Shown here piece by piece: positions 28,401-33,788 of a DNA stretch of 64,000 nucleotides. Positions within the stretch are counted from its first letter, which is position 1. The number at the start of each line of letters is the position of its first letter. Position numbers and translations under genes: made by a program. The DNA is from Gordionus sp. m RMFG-2023 (taxonomy: Eukaryota > Nematomorpha > Gordioida > Chordodea > Parachordodidae). The notes under the pieces are model-generated. The model was not told the origin of the DNA, searched no databases, and saw nothing but the letters and a program-made list of their open reading frames with translations. The DNA is taken from contig NC_088775.1 of NCBI RefSeq assembly GCF_954871325.1, positions 40,773,561 to 40,837,560 on the forward strand. Reading direction: 5' to 3'.

Positions 28401-31400
28401 CGTTCATTTTTATAACATTTATAGTATGTCCTAAATTCTCACAATTTTCACAAGATATCTCATTTTTTTGGTTCCCATTCACCAATTTGTACCCTGGAAC
28501 GTAACATTCTTCCCTATTATGACCCTTATTTCCACATCTTTTACATATTTTCAGTACTACTCCTGTATTTACCTTGACATTGCATTCTCTGCTTAAATGC
28601 CCAAATTTTCCACAATTATAACATTCTTTTTGACTTTTATAATTTTGTTCTATTCTTTTATTTACATTTTTTTCTTCCAATTCCTTTATTTTCATTTTTA
28701 TTTCCGCTATTTCTATTTCTAGTATTTCTCTTTAATTCCATTTCCTCTCTTTTCTTTAATTCTATTTCTTCTATTTTCTTTTTTTCCGCTTCCCATTCTT
28801 CTCTCATATCCTTTTTTAATTTTTCAATTTCTATTTCTCTCCTTTTCTGTTCTATTCTTTTAATTTCTGTCATTTCCATTTTCAACTTTTTAATCTCTAT
28901 TTCTTTTTTTTCTTGTTCTATTCTTTTAATTTCGTCATTTTCATTTTCCTTTTTTTTAATTTCAATTTCCATTTCTCTATTTTCCTGTTCAATCTGCTTT
29001 ACACACCTTATTCTATTCAATTCTTTATTTTTATTTCTTTTATAACATAAATATCCTCCAATCCATAACATTATTAATACAACTCACATATATCTCTCCC
29101 ATTGCCAACTCTTTTAATTCAAAATAATTCTTAGTGGTAATTATTTTTTTAAAATTTTTAACTATTTTTTTTTAAATTTCAATTTTTTATATTATAGTAA
29201 GCTTATTAGTAATTTTACTAAAAAAATTTTAACTATTCTAAAAGAAAAAACATAAACTATAGCTATAATTATTAATATTATAAAAAAACAATTCATATTA
29301 TAAAAAAACAATTCATATAAACTTATCTAAAAAAATATTTTTACCTTTTTTTCGAATTTTTTTTTTATACTTTTTAAATAATTTTCGGCCTTTAATCTAT
29401 ACAATGGTAGTCAATGGTGTTCCGCCAGGTATTTTTAAATATGAACGGCACCAAACTATAGTGATCGATCAGTATAAGACAAATTTTTTATTTTCAATTA
29501 TTTTATTTTTCTTTCTTTATTTAATTTCAGACAAAATATATATTATCTTTTTTTTAAAATCGCGGAAGAAAAAAACATGAACAAACTATATATTAAAACT
29601 ATAATATTAAAATCTATAATCAAAATCGCGAGCGAAAATATATAAAAAAAATCATCTCAAAAATCAATATTATCAAATCAATATATATTTTTCTTTACAC
29701 TTTTCATCAATAACCTAATTTCAACACAAAAATCAATACATTTTTATATCATATTACAACAATATGTACTAAGTCTACACTTTGGAAATGTAAATTATAT
29801 CCCAACACACATATTTCAACCTCAATGTCCAGCAGTTCAAACTTAAAAAAGCATTTTAATGTAAAAAGATAAATTTTCTTTATTGGTTTTAAATATATTT
29901 CAAATTGGGCCCAGAGAAGGGTTAAATCATCTTCATCTGAAGAAGTAAGTACTACTTAAAATAAATTATAAGAATAATAATATCATTATTAACATTACTT
30001 TGAATTTTGATTGAATATTAATTTTGACAGAAAATTTAACGAGAATTTAAAAAATGAAGGCAGTGGTTGATTTGAATTAAAACTCGGCTTAAATTATTTA
30101 TATTAAGAATTAAAATATAAATAAAAGTAATTATATAATACAATAAAATGTGTTTTTCTTTTTGTTGATATTTTTTAAGAAAAAATATAAAGTAACGTTT
30201 TGCGTTACCATTACTCAGAAAAAGAAACGCGTTACCGTTACTCGTTACCTCTAGAAGGAGTTAATGAATGGTGTTACTTTTTTGACGTTATTTCACAGCA
30301 CTACTAAATAATGATATTTTATTTCTAAATTACTTTCTTTTATGTTATTTTTTTAATTATATATTTTTTTTAAAAAAAACATATTAATTTAGATTATTCT
30401 AGAACATCCGCAATCTATAAAATCTTTTTTATGAATAAAAAATAAGAAAAAAATAAATAACTTAAAAACAATTGTTACTTGAACCTAATTTTTTAAATTT
30501 ATATTGATTTAATAAACATATGTAGTTGTGCAAAATTGCTCCATTTTAGCCGATTTTTAAAAAACGGCTAACTTTTTTTATCCAGAAAAATATTACACAA
30601 GCCTGAAATTTTTGCTCTGGGCATCTATTATGAAATCTCGAGGCTTAGGGAATATTTATTTAGCTAAAATATTGAATTAGCCGTTTTTAAAATTCGGCTC
30701 AAATGAAGCAATTTTGCATCATAAAACATGCCAATTTTTAGAAAATTTTATGCACTTACATATTAAATATTCTACTTTTTTAGAATGAAAAAACTCCTTA
30801 ATTTTTTTTTTAAAAAAATAAATTATTTATTAAGAAAGGGATTCAGGCTATTTAATAATATCAACTATAGCTTTCCTTCATTTATATTTTTGAGTTATAT
30901 TTTTCCGAATTAGGAAGAACGCCATTTTTTCGCTTTGACCTGCTATATCTCCGGAACTAATTGAGTTAGAGCTTAAAAAAATTAAATTATATAGGTCTTC
31001 ATAACATATAATCATCATGCAAAGGTTTATTCGATTTGAAGAAAGTCAACGAAAATGGCCTAATAGGTAAAAATATTATATCTAAAAATTTTAAAAGGGG
31101 AAAATAAATAGAAGAGAAGAAAGAAAATAATATGAACGATTACACGAGGAGATTATTCTGAAAGAGATGAAGCTAGGATCCATTGATCGGAGAGTCAAAA
31201 ATAGAAACGTACCTCTCCCACTTTGTAGTCATATTAGAAATCTGCAAAATCAATTTTCTCTGCTTTAGCCCGCTCGCAGCCCATTACCAATTTTTTTTAG
31301 ATAATGGCCATTCCGCAGCCTAAATTTTTTTTTAAAAAAGAAGCTTATATGGAAGAATCAAACTCAAAATATTTAGTTTAATGTTATGCATTAATTTTAA

Positions 31401-33788
31401 ATTTTCATATATAACATTGATTATTTTCGGGCTGGGCTGACGTGCTGCCTTTTGGGCTATCTTGAATAATATTACAGAAGAAAAGTCAACGCTTCTGGCA
31501 GCCATCGAAACAGAAATAGGCATCCTGGCCAAACTAAAATATGGGGGCCTCGTGAAGGTTTTTATTGTGACAAAAGATAGTAATAGCTATTCTTAAGGAA
31601 AATTATGTGGATAATAGAATTCTCTCCCACTTTTTTTTATATTATAATATGGATTTAATATTATATATTAATATGATTTGTTGTCATATTACCTGTTTCT
31701 CTTGTCTAATATTTTATATATATTTATATAACTGAGCTATGTAAAATTTTATATTTGTAATAATAATATTATTAAATCGTTAATAACTATAATTTTTAAA
31801 CGATATTTATTCACCAACCCAAGAACCAATAATAAATTTCGTAATAAGACAAGCTTATTAAGTTGTGTAATTGTCTATTTTAGCCGATAAAGATACTATT
31901 ATATCAAGATGAATTTAAACTAGCGCTATTGCTTTTAAAAAACCTCCCGATTACATAAATAATTTTTAAAATATTGCACAAAAAGACTAATAACGTGTTT
32001 CCTGTGATTGAAGAACTTCTGGTCTCGAACCGCGAACTCCTCGGCAGAGCAAGGGAACGGGCCGATCTTCTGGACCACGTACTAACTCGCGCAATTGACG
32101 CTAGGGGCTTAACAGACTCTGCTATGACCGAAGCCTTGGCTGCTAAAGACAGGGCTGCCATGGCCTTGACCACGGCGGAACTAACGCTCCATGAGGCTAG
32201 AGATACGCTCAAAACCTTGCAAGGTTTTATAAACTTATTTTTTCTTCTCTTGGTGAAAAAAATACTTTTTGCTGGTGTTAATACCTTATATGATATCCGT
32301 ATGAGTATTGAGTTTTTTTTTCGGTAACATTTTTCAATTTATTATAAAATCAAATGGTTCTATCTTTTAGTCACATATTCGATTTTATATTCTTAGATTT
32401 TGACGGTGAGATTCAGACCCATAAAAAGACGGCCTCAATGGCCCTCGAACAAATACCAAAAATTAGGGCTTTGATAGAAGAAACAGAACATAAAAGGGTT
32501 GAAACTGAACAAAAACTTTTATCCACTCAAAGTGAGGTAGAAGCCGCTAAAGAACAGGCCTTAGAGGCTAAGGATATCATGGATACTATTAAAGATGTAT
32601 GGAATACTTTTTTTGAATAATAATTAAGGCTAATATATCTAGTATTGAACTGAGGCTTTGCAAGCAATTTTATAAATAAGATGTCGGAATGCTTTTTTTA
32701 TTGAATAATAATTAAGGCTACATATATTTAGTAATGAACTGAGACTTTACAAGCAATAATATAGATATTTACTATAATTTCGATTCACATTCTCTTTAAA
32801 TTATTAAACATATTAAGTCTTTTACAAACCTGAATTATTACTGCAAAAATATTAATAAATTTGTTTAAATCTAAATATTTTATCTTATCAAATTATTGGG
32901 TGTTTGTACTAATATATAATTAGCAAGCTGGGATCTTACAAAGAGAAGTTGATATCATTTTACGACAATCAACTTTTTTAGTTCAGAAATCAAATCAATT
33001 GCGCGATAATATCACCCGTTTTGAACTTAGTTTAACTGAGTACGATGAAAAAGTCAACCCAGAGGCATCCTTAGCCACTGAAGTATGAAAAAAGAGAATG
33101 TTTCCTAGTCCAAAATAATACTTTTGTATCGATTAATAATGTTTTGATTTTTTAATAGGGATACTTTTAATTCAATCTATGCGTATTAAAAATTAATATA
33201 AATTCTAAAATTAATGAACGTTTATTTTATAACTCTTTGGTTTTTAGGCTGTTTTGAGAGCGGAGGAAGCCCAAAATAAAGCCTCGCTTAATTTGCATGG
33301 AGTAACCGAAGCCCTGGATATTTTAGCCGACATACAAGATCAATTGGGTATATTATATTTTTCATTCATTTGCCACCAAAAATTAAGGGCATACATTAAA
33401 AAAATTGGTATATTATATATACTAAAGTTTTTAATATTTTTGAATAAAATAAAGCCTTTTAGTGTTTTCTACCAATTACTTAAAAATAGGCATTGGATTT
33501 TGGATTCCATATTTAATGCTCATCCTTTAAAAAGAAAACTTAGGTGTAGTTGACAAGGAACAACTATCTTTATTGGGATTGGAATTGGAGAGAGTTGTAA
33601 AAGAAGTCGAGCAAATAGATCTTGACTCCCGCCTAAATCAATTGAAACAAGCTGAGAAGACACAAATTGTTAACCTTTTAGCTTATACGGCACGCGTTTC
33701 TCACCTTAAAAACGAAGTTCAAAATATCGAGGCTATTCATCAGTCGTTACCAGAGGGTTGCTTTAAAGTGCTTAAGCTGGAACCTTGA
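1448..33788 (+). CDS. LAMC1: Laminin subunit gamma (gamma-1/LanB2 type), 3' part of gene, 12 exons
   Basis: Secreted basement-membrane protein, one chain of the alpha-beta-gamma laminin heterotrimer. The exons read in frame are 1448-1687, 2389-2718, 15027-15164, 15440-15631, 15831-16146, 16262-16399, 17144-17321, 31986-32223, 32397-32596, 32924-33082, 33248-33347 and 33544-33788. They total 2474 bases, giving ~823 residues, and junction phases match throughout. The first three exons are cysteine-rich laminin EGF modules. Exon 4 opens with the DCPACYG boundary and begins a ~580-residue coiled coil, about the length expected for gamma-1 domain II/I. The end PEGCFKVLKLEP is laminin-gamma-like (vertebrate PSGCFNTPSIEKP). 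Gamma rather than beta is shown by the EGF-module order, the NMDPNSI motif, the NRKY stretch at the exon 6/7 junction and the C-terminus. The 5' exons (LN domain, earlier EGF modules) are outside the window. Introns 2 (12.3 kb) and 7 (14.7 kb) are full of transposons; the others are 115-744 bases. Confidence 0.95.
1688..2388. other. Laminin intron 1
   Basis: A 701-base AT-rich intron with donor gtaaat and acceptor tttcttag. No repeat or other gene is seen. Confidence 0.85.
2389..2718 (+). CDS. LAMC1: Laminin gamma exon 2 of window: two laminin EGF modules
   Basis: Acceptor tttcttag precedes it and donor AAAG|gttttt follows; both ends are phase 1. It encodes the first module (CDCYLSGTQQIAV to GTGC) and a second (RSCGCHPHGSS to GAEDGC), with the regular eight-cysteine spacing of laminin EGF repeats, including CPCLDRVTGRRCDLC and CFCKPGISGRSCDAC. 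It joins exon 1 as KC-KP-CDC and exon 3 as GCK-E-CKC, as in vertebrate gamma-1. Confidence 0.94.
2999..3008. repeat. Left target-site duplication of the MULE
   Basis: The 10-mer cataatttta occurs here and again at 14531-14540, directly flanking the two ends of the Mutator-like element. MULEs typically make 8-11 bp duplications. Confidence 0.75.
3010..3545 (+). repeat. Left terminal array of the MULE (short TTCGCGA-type tandem units)
   Basis: About 25 degenerate units alternate 'cgcgaaactttNatcgcgaa' and 'tatagcgaa' cores with 10-13 base spacing. The array is the inverted counterpart of 13510-14523. The outer ~60 bases are the best matched, sharing the end gtcaattcagcg and the block tcgcgaatgtcgtttatcgc. 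Confidence 0.88.
3546..5931. other. MULE interior, left non-coding part
   Basis: AT-rich sequence between the left terminal array and the nested hAT. It contains a C-run (3752-3761), a G-run near 4478 and a short ttgaat microsatellite (about 4778-4800). No open coding segment or recognisable domain is seen. Confidence 0.6.
6752..7102 (+). pseudogene. hAT transposase fragment (central region)
   Basis: Encodes ~116 residues including GCICHILNNSCKKAMNVL, then WCELLRYIPIRWLSLIPAID and ILKFYKPLKKYFLNKD. This HxxN...W.SL.P.I.R.L pattern is seen in the RNase-H-like core of hAT transposases. The frame is closed on both sides and the domain is incomplete, so this is a relic. Confidence 0.72.
7215..7676 (+). 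pseudogene. hAT transposase fragments, C-terminal half
   Basis: Two short open stretches. The first, 7215-7460, encodes 81 residues of helical sequence with no independent signature. The second, about 7575-7676, encodes SSERIFSLKRTAWKKGEKSD and ends ELMVK before a stop, which is the conserved C-terminal dimerisation segment of hAT transposases. At least one frame change separates them. Confidence 0.7.
9714..9802. repeat. Tandem duplication of ~45 bp
   Basis: The segment starting atagagcattgtcataacat and ending caataggtttgtt occurs twice head to tail, without mismatches that I can see. It lies in the MULE interior and is probably a recent slippage event. Confidence 0.85.
10366..11958 (-). pseudogene. 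MULE transposase with FLYWCH zinc finger, three exons, one frameshift
   Basis: Exon 1 (11958-11485) begins MLSSKNKEILTFKNYLF and has YYRC...CPVRL...HNH, a FLYWCH-type Cys2His2 finger that binds transposon DNA. Intron 1 is 11484-11366 (donor gtaaga, acceptor gtgtcag). Exon 2 (11365-10634) holds the MULE DDE core: DGTFKSSPPLFMQIYTIHG, IMTDFEMASVKAF, CYFHFGQSFWR and NNAVEGWHRCF, containing the expected D, D and E. Intron 2 is 10633-10557 (acceptor cctag). Exon 3 (10556-10366) ends with a typical tail including NLHARIVTIVSDFENRSRLD and YLKGIAINITLNV. Splice phases agree. A single frameshift near 11203, in an AT-dinucleotide run just before LTNRKDYETYK, is the only break I see, and it could be an assembly error. 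The expected length of ~465 residues suits a compact metazoan MULE. Confidence 0.88.
11959..12460. other. MULE interior upstream of transposase
   Basis: AT-rich non-coding sequence that should hold the transposase promoter. No clear TATA box can be singled out in such AT-rich sequence. Confidence 0.4.
12461..13086. mobile_element. hAT-like MITE, 626 bp, nested in the MULE
   Basis: Starts cacggttgtgcatttgaccg and ends tgctaaccctg. The two ends are imperfect inverted repeats with GACC/GGTC-rich subterminal motifs. Flanks gccaaaac (12453-12460) and gccaaaat (13087-13094) are a 7/8 target duplication. No transposase frame is seen. Confidence 0.65.
13459..13577. repeat. Homopolymer A runs
   Basis: Three long poly-A tracts (about 13459-13485, 13491-13509 and 13555-13579) sit inside the degraded inner edge of the right MULE array. 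They interrupt recognisable array units and yield meaningless poly-Lys translations. Expect low assembly accuracy here. Confidence 0.9.
13510..14523 (-). repeat. Right terminal array of the MULE
   Basis: Tandem units such as ttcgcgataaaggtttcgct, tataaaattttcgcga and ttcgcggtaatgtattcgct repeat every ~20 bases, interrupted by a 200-base gap. The outer end (14460-14523) is the inverted match of 3017-3090. This array is longer than the left one. Confidence 0.88.
13830..14029. other. Assembly gap (200 N)
   Basis: Exactly 200 N inside the right terminal array. The round length suggests a scaffolding placeholder, so the true array size is unknown. Confidence 0.99.
14531..14540. repeat. Right target-site duplication of the MULE
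   Basis: cataatttta, identical to 2999-3008. Confidence 0.75.
14541..15026. other. Remaining laminin intron 2
   Basis: AT-rich intron sequence right of the MULE, ending in acceptor aaacatag. Nothing else is recognised. Confidence 0.8.
15027..15164 (+). CDS. LAMC1: Laminin gamma exon 3 of window: last laminin EGF module
   Basis: Acceptor acatag, donor CTAG|gttagt, both phase 1. It encodes CKCDPFGSMSPQCGPDGRCP, then CKPGTTGIKCNKCEENKF and DLRAGCL. This parallels the vertebrate gamma-1 module CDCHPEGSLSLQC...GRCEC...CDQCEENYF. It is the final EGF repeat before the coiled coil. Confidence 0.94.
15440..15631 (+). CDS. LAMC1: Laminin gamma exon 4 of window: start of coiled coil
   Basis: Joined to exon 3 as GCL-D-CPACYGLVQGRVREQR. 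The CPACY pair marks the N-terminal end of the laminin coiled coil, where interchain disulphides link the three chains. It then continues HIADLRTVLKDMGERPPALT and DTDFEASLNTVYGSLDHLKQ in register with vertebrate gamma-1. Acceptor aataaag; donor ACCG|gtaaaa, phase 1. Confidence 0.93.
15831..16146 (+). CDS. LAMC1: Laminin gamma exon 5 of window: coiled coil
   Basis: Acceptor tcatttag, donor GAGAG|gtaaaa, phase 1 in and phase 2 out. It encodes helical, Ala/Glu/Leu-rich residues from GGDFGISGKIHELADRVETG to MSELSGMSRAKIE. Although open from an upstream ATG at 15782, the first 16 codons of that frame are intron. Confidence 0.92.
16262..16399 (+). CDS. LAMC1: Laminin gamma exon 6 of window: coiled coil
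   Basis: Encodes SLTSQSSAIYDLATEAHNVT to EDILELNRK. The donor is a weak GTTTAA, but the placement is supported because phase 2 joins exon 7 to give ELNRKY, as in vertebrate gamma-1 (ELNRKYEQAK). Confidence 0.88.
16400..17143. other. Laminin intron 6
   Basis: A 744-base AT-rich intron. Nothing else is recognised. Confidence 0.8.
17144..17321 (+). CDS. LAMC1: Laminin gamma exon 7 of window: coiled coil
   Basis: Acceptor ctacaaaag. It encodes YRETETLFNHTRRLSQKAFN, then TAVEAYDKALSIYQEALETK and LPEIDVKDLLRQASDLTEQ, with heptad-like spacing. The donor is taken as CAA|GTTTCA (weak), giving phase 0. A stop follows three codons later, so the end cannot lie far away. Confidence 0.85.
17322..17950. 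other. Laminin intron 7, 5' part
   Basis: AT-rich intron sequence before the SINE. The open frame at 17447-17650 shows no domain and is not supported as an exon. Confidence 0.6.
17951..18190 (-). mobile_element. tRNA-derived SINE
   Basis: Read on the minus strand from ~18190, the head ggtggcccagtggtgtatgc resembles a tRNA D-arm/A box. About 45 bases on, ggttcaatcc is a B box (RNA polymerase III promoter). A ~150-base non-tRNA body with a GC-rich end (about 17995-18035) and an A-rich tail follow. It lies antisense in laminin intron 7. It is not a functional tRNA gene: the acceptor stem is not paired and the sequence continues as a SINE body. Exact 3' end and target duplication are unclear. 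Confidence 0.75.
18191..19337. other. Laminin intron 7, no recognised feature
   Basis: About 1.15 kb of AT-rich sequence in which I see no gene, repeat end or RNA. Confidence 0.6.
20894..21749 (-). mobile_element. Non-autonomous hAT, 856 bp (GATCCGATAT family)
   Basis: Ends taaggctgtgcc and gatacagccctacttat-side complement, with a perfect 8-bp duplication cttatatt at 20886-20893 and 21750-21757. Subterminal gatccgatat-type motifs repeat at both ends. On the minus strand about 21189-21270 encodes a degraded hAT dimerisation segment (compare the cleaner copy at 61261-62074). A ~65-bp internal tandem duplication lies at 21430-21570. Confidence 0.87.
21971..23697 (+). mobile_element. hAT element, 1.73 kb, with GGGCCGGGC subterminal repeats, inside an LTR
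   Basis: TIRs cagagacctgcag at both ends (complement ctgcaggtctctg to 23697) and a perfect 8-bp duplication ctatatat (21963-21970, 23698-23705). Striking GC-rich cccgggccgggc units repeat four times at the left end and twice at the right, in otherwise AT-rich DNA. A C-terminal hAT transposase fragment lies at 22628-22990. Confidence 0.9.
22628..22990 (+). pseudogene. hAT transposase C-terminal fragment
   Basis: A 120-residue open frame. Residues ~74-103 read LLEWWAAHSSEFLILAKLAI then QVQAV, the hallmark of the hAT dimerisation domain (LLEWWK...FP.LS.LA). After this the expected SERAFS/RR.RL stretch is replaced by unrelated FPLREFLKKEEVIFNLKR, so the tail is frame-shifted or rearranged. The N-terminal ~70 residues have no clear motif. 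The catalytic core is absent. Confidence 0.75.
24056..24583 (-). pseudogene. Zinc-knuckle (gag-like) segment of the LTR fossil
   Basis: 175 residues on the minus strand with one CX2CX4HX4C knuckle (CFNCGGRGHKAQEC), preceded by a Pro/Gln/Thr-rich linker and followed by a charged helical tail. It is GC-richer than its surroundings. It lies between the left LTR and the MULE-like insertion. Fossil part; no function inferred. Confidence 0.6.
24726..26229. mobile_element. MULE-like long-TIR element, 1.5 kb, with three internal ~295-bp repeats
   Basis: Inverted repeats of ~205 bases (24726-24932 and about 26026-26229) start (c/g)ggtatgactaaatactgaa. A perfect 9-bp duplication caaataaat (24717-24725, 26230-26238) is the classic Mutator length. 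The interior is three direct repeats (about 24940-25225, 25230-25525, 25530-25770), each ending in a gccagcaattcag / aaacgccagc-type block that resembles the TIR edge. No coding. Non-autonomous. It lies within the LTR fossil. Confidence 0.85.
24940..25770. repeat. Three direct repeats, ~295 bp each
   Basis: Copies start at gggattatgttttacacg or near variants (24946, 25239, 25539). They share blocks such as ttactagtaaatttggtcaa and ggataatgcttagcacgta with few differences. Confidence 0.9.
26240..27104. other. T-rich interior of the LTR fossil
   Basis: Low-complexity T/C-rich sequence with repeated acaattt and taattaattatctctttttt stretches. No domain is recognised. If the element ever had a pol region, it is not visible here. 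Confidence 0.5.
27105..28010 (-). pseudogene. Aspartic-protease region of the LTR fossil
   Basis: The minus strand near 27960-27990 encodes LLDTGATISVMG, the retroviral-type aspartic-protease active site. A downstream Lys/Glu/Asn-rich stretch (27105-27878) has no recognised domain. Fossil part, not intact. Confidence 0.65.
28363..29071 (-). pseudogene. Gag-like region of the LTR fossil: coiled coil and zinc knuckles
   Basis: On the minus strand, 28658-29071 encodes a strongly charged Lys/Glu coiled coil with repeated RIEQ(E/K)(K/R)(K/R)E units. Next to it, 28363-28695 carries CYNCGKFGHLSREC and CKRCGNKGHNREEC knuckles and a third partial one (CENCENLGH). Such knuckles bind RNA in retroelement Gag. 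Fossil part, not intact. Confidence 0.72.
29457..29761 (-). repeat. LTR (5' LTR in element orientation)
   Basis: Uninterrupted LTR copy of ~305 bases with flanking duplication atatg at 29762-29766. Fossil part. Confidence 0.83.
29774..29872 (+). pseudogene. BED zinc-finger fragment of hAT transposase
   Basis: Encodes STLWKCKLYPNTHISTSMSS then SSNLKKHFNVKR and a stop. It resembles the second half of a BED finger (C..C...NL..H...H), with the second Cys read as Tyr. It belongs to the 20414-30303 hAT. Relic. Confidence 0.5.
30528..30722. mobile_element. Small MITE with ~40-bp inverted repeats
   Basis: The left end tgcaaaattgctccatttta continues gccgatttttaaaaa(a)cggcta and is matched inverted at 30680-30722. 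It lies in the right arm of the palindrome and has no counterpart in the left arm, which supports insertion. The target duplication is not clear. Confidence 0.6.
31071..31985. other. Laminin intron 7, 3' end
   Basis: AT-rich sequence with a less AT-rich patch at 31430-31555 whose + frame reads EEKSTLLAAIETEIGILAKL. Its phase does not fit the neighbouring exons and the coiled coil is complete without it. It is not called as an exon. Confidence 0.5.
31986..32223 (+). CDS. LAMC1: Laminin gamma exon 8 of window: coiled coil
   Basis: Encodes (TNNVFPV)IEELLVSNRELLG, RARERADLLDHVL and on to LHEARDTLKTLQ. The GC-rich coding segment is unmistakable. The start is set at acceptor caaaaag before ACTAAT, which keeps phase 0 with exon 7. 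An alternative acceptor at gattgaag (exon from ~32011), preceded by branch-site-like actaataac, would break phase. Donor CAAG|gtttta, phase 1, joins exon 9 as LQ-D-FDG, matching vertebrate LKDFD. Confidence 0.86.
32397..32596 (+). CDS. LAMC1: Laminin gamma exon 9 of window: coiled coil
   Basis: Acceptor attcttag, donor AAAGAT|gtatgg, phase 0 out. It encodes DFDGEIQTHKKTASMALEQI, then PKIRALIEETEHKRVETEQK and KEQALEAKDIMDTIKD. It aligns without gaps to the vertebrate KTAAEEALRKIP...AEANEKTREAQQAL segment. Confidence 0.93.
32602..32760. repeat. Tandem duplication in laminin intron 9
   Basis: A ~90-base unit containing ttgaataataattaaggcta and tgaactgaggctttgcaagc occurs twice, with several differences, just after the exon 9 donor. 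Confidence 0.8.
32924..33082 (+). CDS. LAMC1: Laminin gamma exon 10 of window: coiled coil
   Basis: Too broken up by intron stops to show as a long frame. Acceptor ataattag, donor GAA|gtatga, phase 0 at both ends, exactly 53 codons. It encodes QAGILQREVDIILRQSTFLV, then QKSNQLRDNITRFELSLTEY and DEKVNPEASLATE, at the place of the vertebrate AEVTDLDNEVNNMLKQLQEAE region. Confidence 0.88.
33248..33347 (+). CDS. LAMC1: Laminin gamma exon 11 of window: coiled coil
   Basis: Acceptor gtttttag, donor TTGG|gtatat, phase 1 out. It encodes AVLRAEEAQNKASLNLHGVT and EALDILADIQDQLG, matching the vertebrate AAQEAEINARKAKNSV...LEQLG stretch. Confidence 0.92.
33544..33788 (+). CDS. LAMC1: Laminin gamma last exon: coiled-coil end, interchain Cys and C-terminal tail
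   Basis: Acceptor aaacttag; a second possible acceptor six bases on (gtgtag) would drop two residues. It encodes VVDKEQLSLLGLELERVVKE to VQNIEAIHQSLPEGCFKVLK-LEP and a stop. The Cys nine residues from the end forms the C-terminal disulphide with the beta chain. The tail is one residue shorter than vertebrate gamma-1, and its Glu is second from the end rather than third. Confidence 0.94.

Larger units (their letters stand above)
21836..29761 (-). mobile_element. Fossil LTR retrotransposon, ~7.9 kb with nested insertions, probably gypsy-like
   Basis: Two ~300-base LTRs (21836-23876, enlarged by a hAT insertion, and 29457-29761) share TGTTGT...ACTACA-type ends and are flanked by 5-bp duplications atatg. 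The element reads on the minus strand. Inside the right LTR a TGGTGCCG motif could be the primer-binding site. Parts seen: a coiled-coil plus zinc-knuckle gag region, an aspartic-protease DTG motif, and a separate zinc-knuckle segment near the left LTR. No reverse transcriptase or integrase was recognised. The copy is broken at several points. The LTRs differ by roughly 2% plus a few small indels, so it is relatively young. The gypsy-like call is tentative. Confidence 0.82.
20414..30303 (+). mobile_element. hAT element (~9.9 kb with nested insertions)
   Basis: TIRs are tagtgctgtaaacgtta (20414) and the complement of acgttatttcacagcacta (to 30303). Flanks read ttaaataa and ctaaataa (7/8), or taaataat on both sides with a one-base shift (8/8). 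Subterminal regions are full of aacgcgtt/gttac motifs. Remaining own sequence is ~1.2 kb (20414-20885, 21758-21830, 29767-30303) and keeps a BED-type zinc-finger fragment at 29774-29872. The rest is two later insertions. It shares ends with 36848-37701. Confidence 0.85.
19338..31070. mobile_element. Long palindromic (fold-back) element, split by a 9.9 kb hAT
   Basis: The left arm (about 19338-20085, starting gggtcattccacgtgaaatc) pairs with the right arm (about 20090-20413 plus 30304-31070). Conserved blocks include ctaattcaattagtttcgga paired with the complement of ccggaactaattgagttaga, and the paired ccctgttgctgttagggtt-like segments near 19845 and 20335. Without the insertion the element is ~1.85 kb. 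Outer ends are diverged, so boundaries are approximate and no target duplication is clear. No coding remains. This is a MITE-like fold-back structure of unknown superfamily. Confidence 0.72.

Noticed and set aside
31430-31555. Possible extra laminin exon (EEKSTLLAAIETEIGILAKL)
   Set aside because: No acceptor/donor pair fits the phase of exons 7 and 8, and the coiled coil already has the expected length without it.
31904-32212. 102-residue minus-strand open frame
   Set aside because: Antisense shadow of laminin exon 8.
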